Shown here in pieces: positions 58,693 through 64,000 of a stretch of DNA of 64,000 nt (its first letter is position 1; each line of letters opens with the position of its first letter). Where the stretch lies: contig CBDCSK010000005.1 of assembly GCA_965221605.1 (NCBI GenBank), positions 1 through 64,000 on the forward strand. The letters are read 5' to 3'. Both the position numbers and the translations under genes were made by a program. Under the pieces are notes generated by a model. The model did not search any database. It saw only the letters and a list, made by a program, of their open reading frames with translations, and was not told the origin of the DNA. Source of the DNA: Aldehydirespirator sp965221605 (lineage in GTDB: Bacteria > Actinomycetota > Acidimicrobiia > Acidimicrobiales > Aldehydirespiratoraceae).

Positions 58693-59931
58693 ATGCGCGA
58701 TCCGAGACCGCCCGGCGATCCGGGGCGGTTCGCGGCGCTGCACAATCGCGACTTCCGCAAGCTCTTCGTCGGGGGTCTCTTCACCTTCCTCACGATGCAG
58801 GTGGCGGGCATCGCCAGGGCCTGGCTCGCCTTCGAGCTGACCGGCAGCAACACCGGCCTCGGCGGCGTGATGCTGGCCTTCGGCGCCTGCAGCATCGTCG
58901 CGATCCCCTACGGGGGAATGATCTCGGACCGCTTCTCCAAGCGCAGGGTGCTCATCCTGGCCGGACTCCTCCAAGCGGCCACCCCGGTCTGGCTGGGCGT
59001 GGCCGTCGCCACCGGCGCCGCGACCTACTGGATGCTGATCGCGGCCAGCGTCGTCCAGGGTGCGGCCATCTCGATCCTGGCCCCGGCCCGGCTCTCCTTC
59101 ATCTCCGAGATCGTCGGCCGCGAGACCATCACCAACGCCATCTTCCTGTCGATGTCCACCGTGCAGCTGGCCCGGGTGGTGGGCCCGGCCGCGGCGGGAG
59201 CCCTGATCGGCGTGGCGGTGTTCGGGCTGGCCGGAGTGTTCTTCGCGGCCGGCGTGCTCGGAGTCCTCAGCGTGATCCTGCTGATCGGCCTGCCGTCGGG
59301 CACGCCGTTGAGCCGGTCCGGACGCAGCGCGTTGGGCGACATCGTCGACGGGCTCCGGTTCGTGCGCTCCCGTCCGGACCTGGTGCACCTGCTGGCGGTT
59401 TCGTTCGGCGTGGTGCTGATCGGGTTCCCCCACATGGCCTTCCTTCCGGTCGTCGCAGAGAAGGTTCACGACAGCGGATCGACCGGTTTCGGACTGCTCA
59501 ACGCGTCGGCGGCCGTCGGCGCGGTGATCGGCTCGCTCTCACTGGCCAACCTTCAGCGGCGGAGGCTGCGCCCGTTCCAGACCCGCAGCGCGGTTGCCTT
59601 CGGCGTCTCGCTGGCGGTGTTCGCGGTGATGCCGAGCTTCTACGCCGCGCTGGCGGTCATGGCGGTGGTGGGCGCTACTTCGAGCGTCTTCCAGGCCCTG
59701 AACAACTCCCTGCTGCTCACGATGACGCCGGTCGAGTACCACGGCCGGGTCCAGAGCCTGCTCATGTTGAGCTTCTCCGGCTTCGCGATCGCAGCACTGC
59801 CCATAGGCATCGTCGCCGACGCGGTGGGGATCAGGGCCACGCTCGTCGGTCTGGGAGTCCTAGTGCTGGTGGTCATGGCGGTGGCGCGCCTCGCGCAGCC
59901 GCATCGGCTCGCGGAGGAGACAACACTGTGA
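58693..59931 (+). CDS. Major facilitator superfamily transporter
   Basis: The 412-residue MFS protein has twelve membrane helices. It starts FAALHNRDFRKLFVGGLFTF and shows the loop 2-3 motif GGMISDRFSKRRVLILAGLL. It resembles the enterobactin-exporter-like MFS_3 group (STVQLARVVGPAAAGALIGV, AVSFGVVLIGFPHMAFLPVV). The substrate is unknown. It is divergent from the cox operon and precedes the SnoaL gene by 27 bases. Confidence 0.88.
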   Translation: MRDPRPPGDPGRFAALHNRDFRKLFVGGLFTFLTMQVAGIARAWLAFELTGSNTGLGGVMLAFGACSIVAIPYGGMISDRFSKRRVLILAGLLQAATPVWLGVAVATGAATYWMLIAASVVQGAAISILAPARLSFISEIVGRETITNAIFLSMSTVQLARVVGPAAAGALIGVAVFGLAGVFFAAGVLGVLSVILLIGLPSGTPLSRSGRSALGDIVDGLRFVRSRPDLVHLLAVSFGVVLIGFPHMAFLPVVAEKVHDSGSTGFGLLNASAAVGAVIGSLSLANLQRRRLRPFQTRSAVAFGVSLAVFAVMPSFYAALAVMAVVGATSSVFQALNNSLLLTMTPVEYHGRVQSLLMLSFSGFAIAALPIGIVADAVGIRATLVGLGVLVLVVMAVARLAQPHRLAEETTL

Positions 59932-59958
59932 AACACAATCCGAAACGAGGAGGCGGCC

Positions 59959-60378
59959 ATGGCCGATGACCGCGGCCACGATCCCCTGCCCGCGGACGGG
60001 CACGATCCCACCGATCCCGAGTCGGTGGTGCGGGCGTACTGGGAGAGGGTGTGGCTCGAGCGCGATCTGGACGCACTGGACGACGTGGTGGCCGATCGAA
60101 TCGTGCGCCATACCGCCGAGGGCACCGAGACGCTGACCCGCCGGGAGCTCCGCAATCGTCTGGCGGGGGCCTTCGACGCGGTCAGGGCCACCGAGGTGAG
60201 CTTCGACGCTATGACGACCGCCGGCAGCACGGTGTGGGCGAGGATCACCCTCAGGGGCGTGAGCCTCGCCACCGCGGCCCCGATGTCGCTGGCCTGGCTG
60301 GCCCAGTACCGGGTCGACGGCGACCGCATCGCCGAACTGTGGGGACTTCACCAGCCCGGTGCGGAGTGGTCGTCGTGA
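59959..60378 (+). CDS. SnoaL-like protein
   Basis: This 139-residue protein has the NTF2-like/SnoaL pattern: PESVVRAYWERVWLERDLDA, LDDVVADRIVRHTAEGTETL, and a C-terminal AWLAQYRVDGDRIAELWGLH. Such alpha-beta barrels often bind or isomerise small hydrophobic molecules. It has a good ribosome-binding site (ACGAGGAGG). It overlaps the cupin gene (GTGA), and the cupin overlaps the TauE gene (GTGA), so three proteins are made together. Confidence 0.8.
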   Translation: MADDRGHDPLPADGHDPTDPESVVRAYWERVWLERDLDALDDVVADRIVRHTAEGTETLTRRELRNRLAGAFDAVRATEVSFDAMTTAGSTVWARITLRGVSLATAAPMSLAWLAQYRVDGDRIAELWGLHQPGAEWSS

Positions 60379-60890
60379 CGGGCTCCGGTCCTGTCATCCG
60401 ACGTCTGGCCGATCCCTCCCTGCCCTGGCAACGTGTCAAGGCGCAGCGAAACGCCGACGGCACCGAGGCGTCGGTGTGGGAGAAGTGGTTCGCGTTCCGG
60501 GCCGACCCGCCCTACCTGTCGCTGTACGCCCGCTACGACCCAGGAATGGTGGTACGCCGCCACGGCCACCGGTCACCGCACGTAGTGTTCGTGCTGTCCG
60601 GAGAGATCCTGGTCGGCGATGACGTGTGCGGTGCCGGCACCCACATCGAGCTCCCCGAGGGCGAGCAGTTCGGACCCTTGGTGGCGGGCGACGCCGGATG
60701 CACGCTGTTCGAGGTGATGCTGGGCGACCCGCGCAGCTGGGGCGACGACCCGGACGCCTTCGCCGAGGCCTGCTCGGAGCGGGGCGTGACGCCGCTCCCG
60801 GACCCCGAGATCGACTTCCCCGAATGGCTCACCGACCAGCGCAGCCGGTGGCTCGACTCCGTCGGCACCGGCGCCGAGCCCGAGGAGTGA
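60375..60890 (+). CDS. Cupin-domain protein
   Basis: This 171-residue protein has a cupin core: YARYDPGMVVRRHGHRSPHV with metal-binding histidines, FVLSGEILVGDDVCGAGTHI, and a second strand set ELPEGEQFGPLVAGDAGCTL. Only part of the second metal motif is present. The C-terminus is acidic. The GTG at 60375 gives a four-base overlap with the SnoaL gene; the frame upstream is shadow. Likely an oxygenase, isomerase or sensor for the substrate of this operon. Confidence 0.82.
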   Translation: MTGSGPVIRRLADPSLPWQRVKAQRNADGTEASVWEKWFAFRADPPYLSLYARYDPGMVVRRHGHRSPHVVFVLSGEILVGDDVCGAGTHIELPEGEQFGPLVAGDAGCTLFEVMLGDPRSWGDDPDAFAEACSERGVTPLPDPEIDFPEWLTDQRSRWLDSVGTGAEPEE

Positions 60891-61630
60891 GCACTGCCGA
60901 GTTGATCGTGGTCGGGGTGGCCTCCGCCCTGGCCATGCTGGCCAAGAGCGCTACCGGGCTCGGCTACCCGCTGATCGCCATCCCGATCCTGGCGCCGCTG
61001 ACCGGCATCGAGACCGCGGTGGCGGTGGTGACCCTGCCCAACGCCGCCGCCAACATGCTGGTCGGCTGGCGCACCCGCCAGGCCCTCTCCGAGACCCGAG
61101 ACGTGTTCGTGCTGACGGCGACATCGGCGCTGGGGGCGGTGGCAGGCACCTTCGTCCTCGTGTCGTTGCCCGAGAGGCCCCTGCTGATCGTGCTCGCGGT
61201 CTGCGTGCTGGCGTTCGTGGTCCGATCGCTGTGGTTCGGGGACATCACGGTGTCGCCGGAGGCCGGGCGGCGGGCCTCACCCGCGGTCGGCCTGGCCGCC
61301 GGAGTGATGCAGGGCGCGGTGGGCGTGTCCGGGCCGATCATCGGCTCGTGGTTCTACGCCTACCGGCTGTCACGCGAGGCCTACATCCTGTCGCTGTCGG
61401 TGCTGTTCCTGATCACCGGCGCGGCCCAGATAAGCACCTTGGCCTCCATCGGCGCCTACGACTCCGACCGGCTCATCGCCGCCGGAGTGGGGTTCTTGCC
61501 GGTGCTGGCCATGCTGCCCGTGGGCGAGTACCTGCGGGACCGCTTGTCGGGCGCCCAGTTCGACCGGGTAGTGCTAGTCCTGCTGGCCGCCTCAGGAATC
61601 ATCCTGGTCATACGGGCCCTCACCGGTTAG
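60887..61630 (+). CDS. TauE/SafE-family membrane transporter
   Basis: The 247-residue protein has about eight membrane helices in two halves. The first starts MLAKSATGLGYPLIAIPILA, followed by ETAVAVVTLPNAAANMLVGW; the second has GLAAGVMQGAVGVSGPIIGS. TauE/SafE proteins export or import sulfonates, sulfite or related organic anions. The GTG start overlaps the cupin stop. Its substrate is not evident, but coupling to a cupin and a SnoaL protein suggests a small catabolic unit for an organic acid or sulfonate. Confidence 0.87.
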   Translation: MSTAELIVVGVASALAMLAKSATGLGYPLIAIPILAPLTGIETAVAVVTLPNAAANMLVGWRTRQALSETRDVFVLTATSALGAVAGTFVLVSLPERPLLIVLAVCVLAFVVRSLWFGDITVSPEAGRRASPAVGLAAGVMQGAVGVSGPIIGSWFYAYRLSREAYILSLSVLFLITGAAQISTLASIGAYDSDRLIAAGVGFLPVLAMLPVGEYLRDRLSGAQFDRVVLVLLAASGIILVIRALTG

Positions 61631-61720
61631 GCGACCGTCATCAGCGGGTGCGTCGTGAAGTGGCCCTTGTCCGGCGCCCTGCGGACCACCGCTCATCAGA
61701 TCGCCCCCCGACGCCAAGAC

Positions 61721-62038
61721 TCATGAACGATCAGGGCTAGTCCTTCGGCGATAGAAGAGCCACGCGACTCCGCCCGAAATCAGGGTGATCAGAAGTATCT
61801 CAACGGTACCTATTCCACCTAGTATTGTGCCAACCAATATCAGAAGGCAGAACATGGCTAACCCGGCCAGTACAGTCAATAGTATGTTCATCATCTTGGA
61901 GTTCTGCAAGGCTGTCACCTTCCATTTGACCGACACCATACGGCAAGCCTCTAGGTTGGTCGCCAGTCCTGCGGGTGTGAAGCATACCCGCGGACCCAAC
62001 TTCGGCTCAATCGTAGGTCCTCCAGTACCAAGTTCCAT
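61721..62038 (-). CDS. Small membrane protein of unknown function
   Basis: This 105-residue protein has a cysteine-containing soluble start (GPRVCFTPAGLATNLEACRM) and two C-terminal helices (MMNILLTVLAGLAMFCLLIL, TVEILLITLISGGVAWLFY) ending in a basic tail. The ATG at 62038 overlaps the preceding stop by one base (TGATG), so it is coupled to the secreted protein gene. The base composition is clearly lower in GC than the surroundings, pointing to acquisition by transfer. No family recognised. Confidence 0.65.
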   Translation of the reverse strand: MELGTGGPTIEPKLGPRVCFTPAGLATNLEACRMVSVKWKVTALQNSKMMNILLTVLAGLAMFCLLILVGTILGGIGTVEILLITLISGGVAWLFYRRRTSPDRS

Positions 62039-62520
62039 CAGAATGCGACTTGAGGATATTCCGCGGGCCATTCTGTCCACGTATTGAACCAATACAAAGT
62101 GAACCCTAGGACGGATTCCTTCTCATTCCTGACAGTGACCGTAATGCAGCCGCTCGCTGATGAGGATCCGCCGCTACCGCTGCTCGCATACCACAATGCA
62201 CGATCCGACGTCCAGTTGAGATTCTTGAGACCATTCATCATTGCTGCATCTGCCACTACTGATCCCTGAGACTCGAAGTCCACGGGTACGGGTATCATTA
62301 CTCCGTCTCTAGAATAGGCCCTTGTGTCAATGCGATCGCCCGTCAGAGTGAATGTCTCCACAACGATGTGGTCATCGTCCATGAGACTTTGGTCCGCAGT
62401 CGTATCCTCTCCAGACGATGATTCGGTCTGAGCTGACACAGGACTCGCAAGCGCAAGTACCGACGCCATGAGTGCGATCGCCAGTGGCGCTAGCACAGTG
62501 ATTCTCCTACCAACAGTCAT
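62038..62520 (-). CDS. Secreted protein of unknown function
   Basis: This protein of about 160 residues has a clear signal peptide (APLAIALMASVLALASPVSA, cleaved after SA near residue 31), then an acidic stretch. The compact domain has two cysteine-free halves and ends with SASGCITVTVRNEKESVLGF and TLYWFNTWTEWPAEYPQVAF. The ribosome-binding site GAAAGG favours the ATG at 62520; an ATG two codons earlier is possible. I recognise no family. It shares low GC content with the membrane protein gene that it overlaps, and the two probably work together. Confidence 0.7.
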   Translation of the reverse strand: MTVGRRITVLAPLAIALMASVLALASPVSAQTESSSGEDTTADQSLMDDDHIVVETFTLTGDRIDTRAYSRDGVMIPVPVDFESQGSVVADAAMMNGLKNLNWTSDRALWYASSGSGGSSSASGCITVTVRNEKESVLGFTLYWFNTWTEWPAEYPQVAF

Positions 62521-62580
62521 GATCATCCTTTCGTTGTGATCTGCCCTTTGCAGATCGCTTGTACTGCTTCTAACCGCTCG

Positions 62581-62673
62581 GATGTGTCACTAGAACCAGT
62601 TTCTTGTCAAGTCTGTGGCAGCCCCGTGCCAACTTTGTGGCAGAGGTTGGCAGGGATGTGTCACTGGGTGGCA
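62581..62673 (+). promoter_or_regulatory. Repeat-rich operator region before the LuxR-type gene
   Basis: The region has the palindrome TGGCA-GCCCCG-TGCCA (62616-62631), three more TGGCA half-sites (62638, 62648, 62669), and two exact copies of GATGTGTCACT (62581-62591, 62655-62665). It lies between two divergent genes and before the LuxR-type start at 62711. It is a likely multi-site binding region, perhaps for the LuxR-type protein itself. The function is inferred. Confidence 0.5.
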
Positions 62674-62710
62674 GCCTCTGCGAGCGTGTTGTCGGGCTAT
62701 CCTTGGAGCG

Positions 62711-63418
62711 ATGGCGGGCGGTGTGTCGGAGGACCGGCTTCGGGCTCAGATTCGGTTGGCCTGCGGGCGCATCGCCGGAGGCGCTGCCGCCATCGTGGAG
62801 GCCCACCACCTCGGTGTGCCCGAGGGCCCTCACTCCAGGCCCTGGGCCATCGAGTACCACCGCGAGGCGGTACACATCTACAACGAGTCGCTACCGTCGC
62901 GGTACCAACTCGACATGGCCGCACTGTTCGGCCGCTGCGCCAAGACGATGTCAGAGTACTCGATACCGGCCCGCCTTGCGGAGGACTGGGTGATCATCAG
63001 CGACTACCTCACGCTGGCGCGCTCCACGATCCTGGACTCGCTGGCACCGCAGGGCGCGGACGCCGCCGGAGCCCCCGCGGCGCTCGAGGCCATAGCGAAC
63101 CGCGAGGCGCCGCCGATGGTGATCCGCTTCGACGCGCTGGCTCGGCTGACTGCCACCGACGGCGCCCGGCGCCTGCATCGGGCCGCCGTCGAAGTCCGCC
63201 AACAAATGGAGTCGCCGGTGCCCGCTGCGCTCGACGAGCGCGAGCTCAGGTTGCTCAAGCACCTCGCCGACGGCGCCTCCATCGCCGACATCGCCCAGGA
63301 ACTGGGATACTCCCAGCGCTCGGTGTACCGGGCCATGGCCAGCCTTTGGGAGACCCTCGGCGTTAACGGCCGCACAGAAGGCGTCCAAAGGGCGACCGCC
63401 CAAGGCCTAATCGGCTGA
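62711..63418 (+). CDS. LuxR-type transcriptional regulator
   Basis: This 235-residue protein has a helical, possibly ligand-binding N-terminal domain (RIAGGAAAIVEAHHLGVPEG, EYHREAVHIYNESLPSRYQL) and a C-terminal helix-turn-helix of the LuxR/sigma-4 type (LDERELRLLKHLADGASIAD, IAQELGYSQRSVYRAMASLW). The N-terminal domain is of no family I recognise. I chose the ATG at 62711 before AGGVSEDRLRAQIRL; the frame is open to 62615 through the operator repeats. The target could be the divergent low-GC gene pair. Confidence 0.75.
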   Translation: MAGGVSEDRLRAQIRLACGRIAGGAAAIVEAHHLGVPEGPHSRPWAIEYHREAVHIYNESLPSRYQLDMAALFGRCAKTMSEYSIPARLAEDWVIISDYLTLARSTILDSLAPQGADAAGAPAALEAIANREAPPMVIRFDALARLTATDGARRLHRAAVEVRQQMESPVPAALDERELRLLKHLADGASIADIAQELGYSQRSVYRAMASLWETLGVNGRTEGVQRATAQGLIG

Positions 63419-63458
63419 GAAGACCCGAACGCCAGCAGGATTCGGTGCCGGCAGAGTG

Positions 63459-64000
63459 CTACCGGTCGTCGGTCTCCACCGCTCCGGTGCGGCGGAGGCC
63501 GGGCAGGCGCCATTGGGGGCCGCGGCGCTCCGGGCCCTGCTCCGGCTGGTCGAGGCCGGGGTAGGGGGCCCGCACTTCGCCGACCTCGCCCCCGTAGAGC
63601 CGGTCCGGGCGCTGCTGGCCGCTCCACACCGTCAGCTGGGGGAAGGCGATGGTGATGGAGCAGGCCGCGAACTCCCGGTGGACGGCCAGCACCAGGTCAT
63701 GGCGGGTGGCCAGCTCGGTCGGGACGTCGCTGCCGTGCCAGTAGAGCACGTTGAAGCCGATGCTGGAGTCGCCGAAGCCCTCCAGGTTCACCGCGGGCTC
63801 GGGCTCTGCCAGCACCCTGGGCACCCGGTCGAGAGCGGCGTAGATGGCCTCGGTCGCCTGCTCGAGATCCGTGTCGTAGGCCACTCCGACGACCAGCGAG
63901 CTGCGCCGCACCGGTTCGCGCGTCAGGTTCACGATGGTGGCTCCGGCCACGTTGGCGTTGGGGATGCGGATGTGGGTGCCGTCGAGGCCCCGGATCTGGG
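63459..64000 (-). CDS. MscS-type mechanosensitive channel, 5' part outside window
   Basis: The 180 residues present are the C-terminal part of an MscS-like small-conductance mechanosensitive channel. The beta domain begins IRGLDGTHIRIPNANVAGAT and IVNLTREPVRRSSLVVGVAY, followed by DLEQATEAIYAALDRVPRVL and the alpha/beta domain. The pore helices are outside the window. The final 40 residues are a proline/arginine-rich tail. Such channels release solutes on hypo-osmotic shock. Confidence 0.88.
   Translation of the reverse strand, partial: QIRGLDGTHIRIPNANVAGATIVNLTREPVRRSSLVVGVAYDTDLEQATEAIYAALDRVPRVLAEPEPAVNLEGFGDSSIGFNVLYWHGSDVPTELATRHDLVLAVHREFAACSITIAFPQLTVWSGQQRPDRLYGGEVGEVRAPYPGLDQPEQGPERRGPQWRLPGLRRTGAVETDDR

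Overview
The window is a GC-rich (roughly two-thirds GC), densely packed bacterial chromosome segment. The evidence points to an actinobacterium, most likely an uncultured member of class Acidimicrobiia. It has GTG starts, many 1-4 base ATGA/GTGA/TGATG overlaps, a pgsA-acyltransferase-pimA block for phosphatidylinositol mannoside lipids, PdxS/PdxT vitamin B6 synthesis, and gene orders such as alaS-ruvX-mltG-aroE and yebC-ruvC-ruvA-ruvB-...-yajC-secD-secF that are usual in that phylum. No rRNA, tRNA or CRISPR array was seen. The taxonomic placement is inference.

Layout. 1-7415 (minus): housekeeping run ending in aroE, with mltG, ruvX, alaS, a small helical protein, a DUF948-like protein and rarA. 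7467-8125 (plus): a VapBC-type toxin-antitoxin pair. 8174-11396 (minus): hisS then aspS, with two tandem palindromic repeats before aspS. 11522-21444 is accessory. It holds a secreted coiled-coil protein with internal duplications, a DUF4143 ATPase, a two-gene restriction-modification system (beta-class methyltransferase plus PD-(D/E)XK nuclease), a frameshifted IS1595-type transposase, two small-gene operons (one with a stand-alone HIRAN domain), and fragments of ISL3, IS3 and IS256 elements next to a truncated luciferase-like gene.

21558-30216 (minus): rel, secF, secD, yajC, tgt, queA, ruvB. The tgt product lacks the cysteines of the family zinc site. 30309-35157 (minus): a three-gene surface module inserted between ruvA and ruvB. 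It encodes a very long cysteine-rich repeat protein, a lipoprotein with a long low-complexity linker, and a prepilin-like protein. The signal-peptide-like start of the repeat protein is separated from the rest by an in-frame amber codon. I regard this module as the most likely undescribed system here. 35403-44448 (minus): ruvA, ruvC, yebC, pdxT, pdxS, a DUF3048 lipoprotein, a degenerate M48-like protein, and the PIM lipid genes.

44593-49049: lipid and ketone metabolism (an SDR remnant, acyl-CoA dehydrogenase, acetoacetate decarboxylase family protein, a full SDR) plus dtd. 49282-52296 (plus): a 1004-residue DNA methylase with a possible N-terminal nuclease-like region. 52302-53702 (minus): an EamA transporter and a HicAB-like pair. 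53787-58566 (minus): a form I aerobic carbon monoxide dehydrogenase (coxM-coxS-coxL) followed by an XdhC-YHS fusion, suggesting CO oxidation as a supplementary energy source. 58693-61630 (plus): an MFS exporter, then a tightly coupled SnoaL-cupin-TauE operon. 61721-62520: two lower-GC genes of unknown function. 62711-63418: a LuxR-type regulator behind a repeat-rich putative operator. The window ends in an MscS-type channel gene.

Four copies of a dispersed repeat of about 80-120 bases (near 5338, 37388, 40641, 47524) lie in the same orientation between or at the ends of genes. Gene-free stretches are short. The longest (about 245 bases at 35158-35402, about 230 at 49050-49281, about 210 at 47480-47689) contain nothing further that I can support beyond what is listed.
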